6,483 bases of DNA, from NCBI GenBank assembly GCA_900321505.1, contig ONWK01000325.1:1-6483 (forward strand), in the 5' to 3' direction. Positions 1 to 5,489 of this stretch are shown piece after piece (position 1 is the stretch's first letter; each line of letters starts with the position of its first letter). A program made the translations under genes and the position numbers. The notes beneath the pieces were generated by a model that saw nothing but the letters and a program-made list of their open reading frames with translations, searched no databases and was not told the origin of the DNA. The stretch comes from an uncultured Eubacteriales bacterium. Its GTDB lineage: Bacteria > Bacillota > Clostridia > Lachnospirales > Lachnospiraceae.

Positions 1-530
1 ATCTCTACGTTCTGCAGCAAAGCCCGGTAACGTTCCTCATGGTGTTTTTCAATTGCAGCAACCATGCGGAATTTGGCTGCCAGCACTGGAAATCCTTCTT
101 TTTCCGCGGTTACGGCGAATCCTCCATACATATCTGTCCATTCATAGTTTTCACCGTCTGCGGCAGCCTTCAGGTTCTCTGTGGTATTTCCGATCCCCGA
201 GAGCTCCTTGAACCACATCTTGGCATGCTCCTTCTCGTTATCTGCAGTCTTAAGGAACAGAGCAGCGATCTGTTCATAGCCTTCCTTCTTTGCCACCGAA
301 GCAAAATAAGTATACTTGTTCCTTGCCTGGGATTCTCCCGCAAATGCAGCCTCCAGATTCTTCTCGGTCTCCGTACCTGCATATTTCGACTTGGGAGCTT
401 CCGTCGCCTGCGGTGCCTCCTCTATGAGCTCCAGATTATCCCCTCTTGCCTGGCAGATCGGACATACCGGTGTCTCACCCTCCGCTGTCTCAAAAACCAC
501 TCCGCATACATTGCATTTGTACTTAGCCAT
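1..530 (-). CDS. rbr: Reverse rubrerythrin (rubredoxin domain first), 3' end cut by window edge
   Basis: This is a non-haem iron protein expected to reduce hydrogen peroxide (and possibly act in oxygen detoxification) in the cytoplasm of an anaerobe, using electrons from NADH-linked or rubredoxin-type donors. The visible 176 residues begin MAKYKCNVCG. A rubredoxin-like Fe(Cys)4 knuckle comes first (C6-x2-C9 and C23-x2-C26), followed by a ferritin-like four-helix domain from about residue 50. Candidate di-iron ligands are E66 in AFAGESQARNKY, the E99-x2-H102 pair, E130, and the E161/H164/E165 cluster. In classical rubrerythrin the rubredoxin domain is C-terminal, so the order here is the 'reverse' type known in Clostridia. 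The start is fixed by AAAGGAGG at 538-545, 7 nt upstream. The frame is still open at base 1, and given a usual family length of about 180-200 residues only a short tail should be missing. It lies 70 nt downstream of the cyclase gene on the same strand and could be cotranscribed or have its own promoter. Confidence 0.93.
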   Translation of the reverse strand, partial: MAKYKCNVCGVVFETAEGETPVCPICQARGDNLELIEEAPQATEAPKSKYAGTETEKNLEAAFAGESQARNKYTYFASVAKKEGYEQIAALFLKTADNEKEHAKMWFKELSGIGNTTENLKAAADGENYEWTDMYGGFAVTAEKEGFPVLAAKFRMVAAIEKHHEERYRALLQNVE

Positions 531-537
531 TTTGTGT

Positions 538-545
538 CCTCCTTT
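538..545 (-). promoter_or_regulatory. Ribosome binding site of rubrerythrin gene
   Basis: AAAGGAGG on the minus strand lies 7 nt before the ATG at 530. It is a near-perfect Shine-Dalgarno sequence and supports the start of a gene whose other end is outside the window. Confidence 0.85.
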
Positions 546-566
546 TAGTGATTTATTGTATCTATT

Positions 567-584
567 CAGCACCCTGCGGTGCCG
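567..584 (-). terminator. Short hairpin after the cyclase gene (weak terminator or processing stem)
   Basis: On the minus strand CGGCACC pairs with GGTGCTG (7 bp with one G-U pair) around a GCAG loop, beginning 16 nt after the cyclase stop codon. No run of T follows (the next bases are AATAGATAC), so it is not a textbook intrinsic terminator. It may attenuate or stabilise the transcript between the cyclase and rubrerythrin genes. The structure is visible; the function is inferred. Confidence 0.35.
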
Positions 585-600
585 TATTGTTTCCGAAAAT

Positions 601-1206
601 TTATTCCTGCTGCAAATCTCCGATCAGCGTTGCCCTGCAGGGCGCACCGTCCGCTCCCCCGAGATTGATGGGCGCCGCATTAAGGAGATATGCTCCTTCA
701 GGTACTGCTTCAAGCCTGATCCCTTCAAGCAATACTACCTCCGCCCCGAGCATTATCAGATGAACCTTCATGGGTGCATCCTCGGGTCCTACCGTCTGGG
801 ACTCATTTCCGAACAGCTTTATTCCTTCTTTTGCAAAAACTCCGGCCCCCTCTTCCGTAAGCGTTGCATTTCCCTTTATAAGAATACGTTCCGCAGCTCG
901 TTCGTCCGCTTTTTTCGCGTTCTCAAGAATAACCGCTGCATCCTCGGCTCCAATATTCCCCTCATGCTCAGCCACATACGCAAAGCCTATGAAACGGTCC
1001 AGGTCCACCTGATCCAGAGTATTTCCGTCATTGATAAAATGATACGGCGCATCAACATGCGTTCCGTTATGAGCGCACATGCTAAAACCTGTCAGATTGC
1101 ATATATCACCCTTGCTGATACTGAGCATTATTTCCCTCTGAGGACTGGGATCCCCCGGAAATACCCTGCAGCCAAAAACCTCCTGTGAAATGTCATAAAT
1201 CTTCAT
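601..1206 (-). CDS. Cyclase-family metal-dependent hydrolase (kynurenine formamidase-like fold)
   Basis: This 201-residue protein belongs to the cyclase family (PF04199), which includes bacterial kynurenine formamidase (KynB) and related amidases or lactone-type hydrolases. The hallmark metal site is visible as H46-N-G-T-H50-V-D52-A-P-Y-H56; in the family these His/Asp residues bind zinc or manganese and a following His takes part in catalysis. The C-terminal family signature is also present: LGAEVVLLEGIRL at about 150-163, then the GGADGAPCRATLI segment near the end. Length is typical (about 200-220 residues), there is no signal peptide, and the protein is probably cytoplasmic. The start is supported by AAAGGAG at 1214-1220, 7 nt upstream. 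It follows the AraC regulator by 39 nt on the same strand, suggesting cotranscription. No tryptophan or kynurenine genes are nearby, so kynurenine formamidase activity should not be assumed; the substrate is unknown. Confidence 0.9.
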   Translation of the reverse strand: MKIYDISQEVFGCRVFPGDPSPQREIMLSISKGDICNLTGFSMCAHNGTHVDAPYHFINDGNTLDQVDLDRFIGFAYVAEHEGNIGAEDAAVILENAKKADERAAERILIKGNATLTEEGAGVFAKEGIKLFGNESQTVGPEDAPMKVHLIMLGAEVVLLEGIRLEAVPEGAYLLNAAPINLGGADGAPCRATLIGDLQQE

Positions 1207-1245
1207 GCCTTCACTCCTTTCAGAAATACATAATTTGCTGAAGGG

Positions 1246-2100
1246 TTACCTGTCAGCTGCCTGCAGTTTACGGTATTCCCTGGGTGAATAACCTGTAATC
1301 TCACGGAACGCCTTATTAAAGGTTGTTGTAGACTGAAAACCGGACTGAAATGCACATTCGGTTATCGTAAGATCTTCATCCGCAAGCAAACGTATCGCCG
1401 TCCGTACCCTGACGCCTGCAAGATAACCGGGGAATGAGGTCTGCATATACTTTCCGAAAAGCTTCGAGAAATAATACGGACTCAGCCCCACCGCCGATGC
1501 CACCTCCGTCTCCGTCAGCTTCTCCGAAGAATTCTCCGCGATATAGTTGCAGATATTCCTGATATATGACCAGGCCTGCCCGGAAAGATCCCCCTCTCCG
1601 AAGCTCTCTCCGCGTTCCCGGAGCACATATTCTCCGACAAGCAGAAGTATCTCATAGATCAGAACCTTACATCTGGTCTCACTCAGATAATCACGGTTTT
1701 CAAAAATATCCCGGATTTTGTTCATTTTCTCCGATATTTGAGCTGTAATCTCCGGTTCTGTATCCGCCCGGATCACATGACACTGATTCATAAGCCTGGA
1801 TATTGCCACCAGATCAAGATTCTGCTCCAAAAGAACCGGTGAGAACTGTATAAAAAAGGTTCCCTCCTCCGGAGTAGAAATGATCTCATGCAGTTCCCGG
1901 GGCCAGATCAGTACCAGATCTCCCTTCGATGCCCGGTATTCGGTATCTCCGATGCGGAAGCTGCAGTTATCCTTCCGAACCGCGGTGAATTCCGCCGCAC
2001 TGTGCCAGTGTGCCGGAAAATGTGTCGGCACATTTTCGTAGGTTATGGAAATGCCCGAAAGCGCACCATATTTGATTATCTCTTTTTCATCATTCTTCAT
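1246..2100 (-). CDS. AraC/XylS-family transcriptional regulator with N-terminal cupin
   Basis: This 284-residue DNA-binding regulator has a cupin-like ligand domain in its first half, with the typical P-x-H31-W-H33 strand and a following GDLVLIWPRELHEI segment. The C-terminal AraC domain of about 100 residues carries two helix-turn-helix motifs: LTETEVASAVGLSPYYFSKLF, then LTITECAFQSGFQSTTTFNKAF, closing with the conserved GYSPREYRKL. Such proteins usually sense a sugar or other small molecule and activate a neighbouring operon. The ATG at 2100 is chosen because GGGAAGG (2107-2113) sits 6 nt upstream. An in-frame codon at 2160 would add 20 residues (beginning MPGFCYYG) but has no ribosome site and would run through the likely promoter. 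The gene is divergent from the epimerase/SDR operon across a 153-nt region and is followed by the cyclase gene. Likely targets are the divergent operon and its own promoter (inference). Confidence 0.93.
   Translation of the reverse strand: MKNDEKEIIKYGALSGISITYENVPTHFPAHWHSAAEFTAVRKDNCSFRIGDTEYRASKGDLVLIWPRELHEIISTPEEGTFFIQFSPVLLEQNLDLVAISRLMNQCHVIRADTEPEITAQISEKMNKIRDIFENRDYLSETRCKVLIYEILLLVGEYVLRERGESFGEGDLSGQAWSYIRNICNYIAENSSEKLTETEVASAVGLSPYYFSKLFGKYMQTSFPGYLAGVRVRTAIRLLADEDLTITECAFQSGFQSTTTFNKAFREITGYSPREYRKLQAADR
2016..2037. repeat. 22-bp perfect inverted repeat inside the AraC gene
   Basis: GAAAATGTG and CACATTTTC form a perfect 9-bp stem around a 4-nt loop (TCGG on plus, CCGA on minus). 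It falls on codons 22-28 of the AraC gene, coding for E-N-V-P-T-H-F, about 63 nt downstream of the start codon. It could be an autoregulatory operator or an mRNA hairpin, or it could be chance within coding sequence. The symmetry is directly visible; no function is shown. Confidence 0.4.
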
Positions 2101-2106
2101 ATAATG

Positions 2107-2113
2107 CCTTCCC
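2107..2113 (-). promoter_or_regulatory. Ribosome binding site that sets the AraC start
   Basis: GGGAAGG on the minus strand lies 6 nt before the ATG at 2100. No comparable site precedes the upstream in-frame codon at 2160, so this site decides the 284-residue form. Confidence 0.65.
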
Positions 2114-2139
2114 GGTCCGTCCGTAATCCATCTACGTCC

Positions 2140-2167
2140 ATAATAACAAAATCCGGGCAAAATACAA
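2140..2167 (-). promoter_or_regulatory. Possible promoter of the AraC–cyclase transcript
   Basis: On the minus strand TTGTAT (2162-2167) and TATTAT (2140-2145) are separated by 16 nt. The -10 element matches 5 of 6 consensus bases and the -35 matches 3 of 6. Transcription would begin near 2133, giving a leader of about 30 nt before the ATG at 2100. The call is read by eye and is plausible for a regulated promoter. Confidence 0.35.
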
Positions 2168-2201
2168 TAAATATTTTCTGTTAAATGCAGGAATCCGATA
2201 T

Positions 2202-2207
2202 TAGAAT
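2202..2207 (+). promoter_or_regulatory. Possible -10 element for the epimerase–SDR operon
   Basis: TAGAAT matches the sigma-A -10 consensus at 5 of 6 positions, and it lies about 45 nt upstream of the epimerase start. No good -35 hexamer is found 16-18 nt upstream (TGTTAA or similar). That would suit a promoter needing an activator such as the divergent AraC protein, but a single short match in AT-rich DNA is weak evidence. Confidence 0.25.
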
Positions 2208-2212
2208 TAAAA

Positions 2213-2235
2213 CATCACGTATTGCTATTCATCAC
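2213..2235. repeat. CATCAC direct repeat upstream of the epimerase gene
   Basis: CATCAC occurs at 2213-2218 and again at 2230-2235, 17 bp apart. AraC-family proteins commonly bind direct repeats with roughly this kind of spacing, so these could be half-sites. However, they would lie downstream of the proposed -10, and six-base repeats arise easily by chance. Confidence 0.2.
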
Positions 2236-2242
2236 ATGAAAA

Positions 2243-2248
2243 AGGAGG
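2243..2248 (+). promoter_or_regulatory. Ribosome binding site that sets the epimerase start
   Basis: AGGAGG lies 5 nt before the ATG at 2254. In-frame ATGs at 2185 and 2236 lie upstream of this site, so neither can use it. The Rossmann strand also begins immediately after the ATG at 2254. Confidence 0.85.
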
Positions 2249-2253
2249 CAGCC

Positions 2254-3276
2254 ATGAAAGCTCTTTTTATCGGAGGAACAGGAACCATCAGTACAGCCAT
2301 AGTTAAGAGACTTGCAGAGGATCCCCGCTGGGAGGTTTGGGTCCTCAACCGCGGCAACCGGAATGATGTACTTCCCGAGGGCGTACACAGGATCGTTGCA
2401 GACATATACAACGAAGCAGATGCTGCAGAAAAGCTTGCAGGAATGACCTTTGACGTAGTTAGTGAATTCATCGCATTTCACTCAGATGCCGTGGAGCGTG
2501 ATTACCGCCTGTTTAAGGGAAAGACAAAGCAGTACATTTTCATAAGCACTGCCTCAGCCTACCATAAGCCTGCCGCCCAGTATATCATCACTGAAGGAAC
2601 GACCCTTGCAAATCCTCATTGGGAGTACTCCCGCAACAAAATAACCTGCGAAGAATTCCTGATGAAGAAGTACCGCGAGGAAGGTTTCCCGGTAACCATC
2701 GTCCGTCCGAGTCATACCTATGATGAGAGAAATGTACCTCTGGGAGTTCACGGAAAGAAAGGCTTCTACCAGGTTATCAAACGCATGCTTGAGGGTAAGC
2801 CCGTTATCATTCAGGGCGACGGCACCTCTCTCTGGACAGTGACATATAATAGCGATTTTGCCGTTGGCTACACCGGATTGATGGGTAACCCCCACGCCAT
2901 CGGTGAAGCCTTCACGATCACCGGCGATGAAACCCTCACCTGGAACCAGATCTATCAGACCATCGCCGATGCTCTGGGCGTGGAGCTTAAGGCTTACCAT
3001 GTAGCCTCCGATTACCTAAGTGCTGTCGGTGACAGGTACGGCTATGATTTTGAGGGAAGCCTTACCGGCGATAAGTCTGTATCCGTAGTCTTCGACAACC
3101 GCAAGCTGAAGAGGATAGTCCCCACCATGCAGACCGCCGTTCCTTTTCACCGGGGCGTTCGGATCGCGCTTGACTATGTTCTCTCGCATCCCGAATGCCA
3201 GGCGGAGGATCCGGAATTCGATGCATGGTGCGATAAAGTGATCGAAGCACTTGAAGCTTCAAAAAAAGATATCTGA
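2254..3276 (+). CDS. NAD-dependent epimerase/dehydratase-type SDR (atypical/extended)
   Basis: This 340-residue Rossmann-fold oxidoreductase belongs to the NAD(P)-dependent epimerase/dehydratase superfamily. The first strand and nucleotide loop are MKALFIGGTGTIS, with a GGTGxIS glycine motif (G7-G8-x-G10). This differs from the GxxGxxG of classical sugar epimerases and resembles atypical SDRs of the CSP41-like kind. The FISTASAYH segment near residues 96-104 supplies the catalytic Ser/Thr, and Y125-S-R-N-K129 is the catalytic YxxxK pair. IVRPSHTYDE and a later WTVTYNSDFAVGYTGLM segment fit the substrate-binding half of nucleotide-sugar or sugar-modifying members. The C-terminus (FHRGVRIALDYVLSHPE) is an intact family tail. 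There is no signal peptide, so it is cytoplasmic. The gene opens a two-gene operon with the classical SDR 18 nt downstream and is divergent from the AraC regulator, its likely activator. The substrate is unknown; a free or nucleotide-linked sugar is an inference. Confidence 0.9.
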   Translation: MKALFIGGTGTISTAIVKRLAEDPRWEVWVLNRGNRNDVLPEGVHRIVADIYNEADAAEKLAGMTFDVVSEFIAFHSDAVERDYRLFKGKTKQYIFISTASAYHKPAAQYIITEGTTLANPHWEYSRNKITCEEFLMKKYREEGFPVTIVRPSHTYDERNVPLGVHGKKGFYQVIKRMLEGKPVIIQGDGTSLWTVTYNSDFAVGYTGLMGNPHAIGEAFTITGDETLTWNQIYQTIADALGVELKAYHVASDYLSAVGDRYGYDFEGSLTGDKSVSVVFDNRKLKRIVPTMQTAVPFHRGVRIALDYVLSHPECQAEDPEFDAWCDKVIEALEASKKDI

Positions 3277-3294
3277 ATATAAGGAGGACCAACA

Positions 3295-4053
3295 ATGATC
3301 GATGTTAAAGGACGCTGGGCGCTGATCACAGGAGCCGCAAGAGGTATTGGCAGACTGGCCGCCATCTTCATGGCAGAGCGCGGCTGTAACCTTATCCTGC
3401 ATGCCCGCAAGGCAGAAAACTGCGCAAAGGTTATGGATGAAGTAAAGGCGCTGGGTGTTGAAGCTTACGCTTTCGGTGCGGAACTGGATGATCCCGCGCA
3501 GGTTACGGCAATGCTTGAAGAGATCGATGCTCTGGGTGTAGATGTGGATATCGTGCTTAACAACGCAGGCCTTCAGGTGGCATATCGAAATGAATATCTG
3601 GAAACTCCGGTTTCGGACTATGTCACAAGCTTCTATGTAAATACCATCTCTCCGATGGTGATCGTATATCATTTCCTGCCGAAGATGAAGGCACGGGGCT
3701 TCGGACGTATAGTAAATACCACCAGCGGTATACGCCGTGAGCCCGAGCAGGCCGGATACTCCGCCAGCAAGGCAGCTCTTGACAAGGTAACCATGGATCT
3801 TGCTTCCGTTCTGGATGGAACTGACGTGATGATCAACCTGACCGATCCCGGCTGGTGCCGTACCGACCTTGGCGGCTCCGCTGCGCCGAACGCTCCCGAG
3901 AGCGCGCTTCCGGGCGTTGTTGTCGGTGCATTTATCGATGATAAAAGATCCGGCCGCTGCTTCGCCGCAGGACATTTCCACGGAATGTCCCTTGAAGAAG
4001 CAGTCGATCATGCCGAAAAGAATCTTCCGAATTATCTTGGTTCACTGGATTAG
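3295..4053 (+). CDS. Classical short-chain dehydrogenase/reductase (SDR)
   Basis: This 252-residue NAD(P)-dependent oxidoreductase probably interconverts an alcohol and a ketone in the cytoplasm. Cofactor motif T12-G-A-A-R-G-I-G19, structural motif N89-N-A-G92 and active site Y155-S-A-S-K159 are all present. The catalytic serine is most likely S144 in NTTSG; it lies 11 residues before Y155 rather than the usual 12-14, implying a loop shorter by about two residues. DPGWCRTDLGG at about 182-192 matches the conserved PG...T segment that follows the active site. Length is normal for classical SDRs. AAGGAGG at 3281-3287 stands 7 nt before the ATG, and the gene follows the epimerase-type SDR by only 18 nt, so translation is probably coordinated. 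The two enzymes may act in consecutive redox steps on one substrate. The transcript ends at the palindrome 8 nt after the stop. Substrate cannot be assigned. Confidence 0.93.
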   Translation: MIDVKGRWALITGAARGIGRLAAIFMAERGCNLILHARKAENCAKVMDEVKALGVEAYAFGAELDDPAQVTAMLEEIDALGVDVDIVLNNAGLQVAYRNEYLETPVSDYVTSFYVNTISPMVIVYHFLPKMKARGFGRIVNTTSGIRREPEQAGYSASKAALDKVTMDLASVLDGTDVMINLTDPGWCRTDLGGSAAPNAPESALPGVVVGAFIDDKRSGRCFAAGHFHGMSLEEAVDHAEKNLPNYLGSLD

Positions 4054-4061
4054 TATAAAAT

Positions 4062-4091
4062 GGGGACGGTTCCCGGCCGGGAACCGTCCCC
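4062..4091. terminator. Bidirectional intrinsic terminator, perfect 30-bp palindrome
   Basis: GGGGACGGTTCCC is followed by GGCC and then its exact reverse complement GGGAACCGTCCCC, making the whole 30-bp unit self-complementary (13-bp stem with a 4-nt loop). On the plus strand it is followed by TCTCTTTTATT, and on the minus strand by ATTTTATA. It can therefore terminate both the SDR operon (stop 8 nt before) and the convergent nucleotidase operon (stop 23 nt before). The perfect palindrome with GGGGACGGTTCC arms also resembles dispersed repeats I recall from Firmicute genomes, so it may be a member of a repeat family. Confidence 0.9.
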
Positions 4092-4114
4092 TCTCTTTTA
4101 TTGTCATGCTTTTC

Positions 4115-4621
4115 CTACATAACACCCATTTTCTCAAGCACCTTCACTGTTTCCTCCGCAGAGAAGAACTGTATGCCCGTGCCTCCGCAGGCTGTCCAGC
4201 TGTTGATATTCTCATCAAAATCATCGATGAGGATGCAGTTTTTATTCCTGCAGTATTCCGGCTTCTGCTCCCTGAGAACGATATTCACCCTGATATCCTC
4301 TCCCAGTAAACGATGTATCCAGTCAGTCTTATCAGCCCCGGCTTCCGGTATATTTCTCTTTGGCTTGGGAACCCCCGTCAGTATCTCAACACGGTCACCG
4401 TATTTTTCATAAAGACGGTCAAAAAGCTCCTTTGAACCGGGGATCATTTCCAGACGGCCGTAGAAATGCTCCACCTTCTGAATTCCGATCCACATTTCAT
4501 CATCACATCCGGGCTTCCATGCCGGTCCCTGCGGAGCAGGTTCCATACCGCACAGTTCCCTGACGCCGCGTTCAAAATCCGCCAGGACACCATCCATATC
4601 AAAATATATCTTTTCAACCAT
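4115..4621 (-). CDS. HAD-superfamily 5'(3')-deoxyribonucleotidase-like phosphatase (NT5C type)
   Basis: This 168-residue cytoplasmic phosphatase is related to the 5' nucleotidase, deoxy, cytosolic type C family (PF06941), whose members dephosphorylate nucleoside monophosphates. HAD motif I is IYF-D8-M-D10-GVLADF, with D8 the nucleophile and D10 the acid/base. Motif II threonine is T82 in VEILTGVPKPK. Motif III lysine is probably K98 in GADKTDW. Motif IV is LI-D133-D134-FDENI, which binds magnesium. The cap is small, as expected for type C members. The ATG at 4621 is preferred because GGGAGG (4628-4633) lies 6 nt upstream. A TTG at 4645, overlapping the end of the response regulator gene, would add eight residues but has no good ribosome site. 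It is the third gene of the kinase–regulator operon, 20 nt after the regulator. Substrate and link to signalling are unproven, and the family includes many uncharacterised members. Confidence 0.88.
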   Translation of the reverse strand: MVEKIYFDMDGVLADFERGVRELCGMEPAPQGPAWKPGCDDEMWIGIQKVEHFYGRLEMIPGSKELFDRLYEKYGDRVEILTGVPKPKRNIPEAGADKTDWIHRLLGEDIRVNIVLREQKPEYCRNKNCILIDDFDENINSWTACGGTGIQFFSAEETVKVLEKMGVM

Positions 4622-4627
4622 AATAAT

Positions 4628-4633
4628 CCTCCC
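4628..4633 (-). promoter_or_regulatory. Ribosome binding site that sets the nucleotidase start
   Basis: GGGAGG on the minus strand, 6 nt before the ATG at 4621, sits inside the stretch a TTG start at 4645 would translate. It therefore supports the shorter 168-residue product. Confidence 0.75.
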
Positions 4634-4641
4634 GTTTCCGA

Positions 4642-5424
4642 TCAAAAATCATCCAGGAAAAACTCTGCCCAGGAATACTGACTCATATACTCATTCTGAT
4701 AGGAATTCACAGCCCCGCTGTCCAGTTCCTTGAACCGCCAGTAATCGCAGTCGATCATTTCAGGATTTACCGAAAGGGCGTTATAACTCCGGTTCACCAC
4801 CTTATCCAGGCCAATTTTCTTCAGGCTCTTTACCATGGCGTATACCAGCTGCTGAATATAATTCTGCTGCTTTTCGTCATAAGGTTCATCCTCGAAGAGT
4901 GCCGCAGCGATCTCCCTTGTAGTACAGGAGCTTCCGTGGCGATGGATCAGATAGGCGAAGATCTCCTTGGAACGGCTCCGGTCAAAATGTACATGTTCCC
5001 CGTCCGGCGTGAACACATCGAAATTGCCGAAGCACTGTACACGAAGCAGTGCATCCGACTTCGGCTCCAGCGGAAACCGGAGATCGGCAAGCTCTGCCTC
5101 TACCTTCTCCTTGGTAACCGGCTTCATGATATATCCGCTGGCATGCATCTTCATAGCATCCCCGGTATACTCACTAAAACCGGTCACGAAAATGATATTC
5201 ATCTTCGGATTGATCTCCTTCAGCCTTTTCGCAAGCTCCACGCCGTTCATCCCGCGCATATGGATATCCAGGAATGCGATATCACAGCCCTCATCCGCTG
5301 CATCCTCCAGCAGAATATCCTGGTCATCATAGGTATAGATCTCCGCATCCGGTTTCGCTCCACGTACTGCCATCTCCAGCATCTGCAGCATAAGTTCCTC
5401 GTCGTCGCAACATCTGATGATCAT
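4642..5424 (-). CDS. Response regulator: receiver domain plus SARP/BTAD-like winged helix
   Basis: This 260-residue regulator is likely phosphorylated by the upstream kinase. The receiver domain (about 1-120) has the acidic pair D7-D8 (with E9), phospho-acceptor D53 in AFLDIHM, switch residue T81 in FVTGF, and K101 in GYIMKPV, all intact. The output domain (about 127-235) begins LRVQCFGNFDVF and continues through FDRSRSKEIFAYLIHRHG, TTREIAAALF and a recognition-helix region to VNRSYNALSVNPEMIDCDYWRF. This layout matches the OmpR-like winged helix of SARP-type activators, not LytTR or AraC. The final residues (YQNEYMSQYSWAEFF) look like the first helix of a BTAD domain that is then cut short, with no TPR region, and the protein ends normally at a TGA. 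The start is supported by GGAGG at 5433-5437, 8 nt upstream. It lies 65 nt after the kinase and 20 nt before the nucleotidase. DNA targets are unknown. Confidence 0.9.
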   Translation of the reverse strand: MIIRCCDDEELMLQMLEMAVRGAKPDAEIYTYDDQDILLEDAADEGCDIAFLDIHMRGMNGVELAKRLKEINPKMNIIFVTGFSEYTGDAMKMHASGYIMKPVTKEKVEAELADLRFPLEPKSDALLRVQCFGNFDVFTPDGEHVHFDRSRSKEIFAYLIHRHGSSCTTREIAAALFEDEPYDEKQQNYIQQLVYAMVKSLKKIGLDKVVNRSYNALSVNPEMIDCDYWRFKELDSGAVNSYQNEYMSQYSWAEFFLDDF

Positions 5425-5489
5425 GTTTTTAACCTCCGTAAATCTCTGTAGCAGACTTTTCCTATCCTTTTTGGCAACCGGGATAACGC

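Noticed and set aside
316..1188. 290-codon open frame on the plus strand
   Set aside because: It lies antisense to the rubrerythrin and cyclase genes, has no ribosome site at its start, and its translation is rich in Cys, Ser, Arg and Leu with no family motif. The minus-strand genes carry clear catalytic motifs.
2111..2157. CCCGG/CCGGG inverted pair in the divergent region as an operator
   Set aside because: Only five bases per arm with more than 30 nt between them; this is expected by chance.
2101..2160. Longer AraC start at 2160
   Set aside because: There is no ribosome site upstream, and the added residues would be encoded by the likely promoter and leader. The ATG at 2100 has GGGAAGG at proper spacing.
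2185..2253. Longer epimerase start at 2185 or 2236
   Set aside because: The AGGAGG at 2243-2248 lies downstream of both ATGs, and Rossmann proteins of this type begin directly with the MKALFIGGTG strand.
3259..4011. 250-codon open frame on the minus strand
   Set aside because: It is antisense to the classical SDR, which has all SDR motifs and a strong ribosome site. The reverse translation has no recognisable domain.
4936..5451. 171-codon open frame on the plus strand
   Set aside because: It is antisense to the response regulator receiver domain, with biased composition and no ribosome site.
5425..5489. Separate promoter or terminator between kinase and regulator
   Set aside because: The 65-nt gap shows the regulator ribosome site but no convincing hairpin with a T-run and no paired -35/-10.
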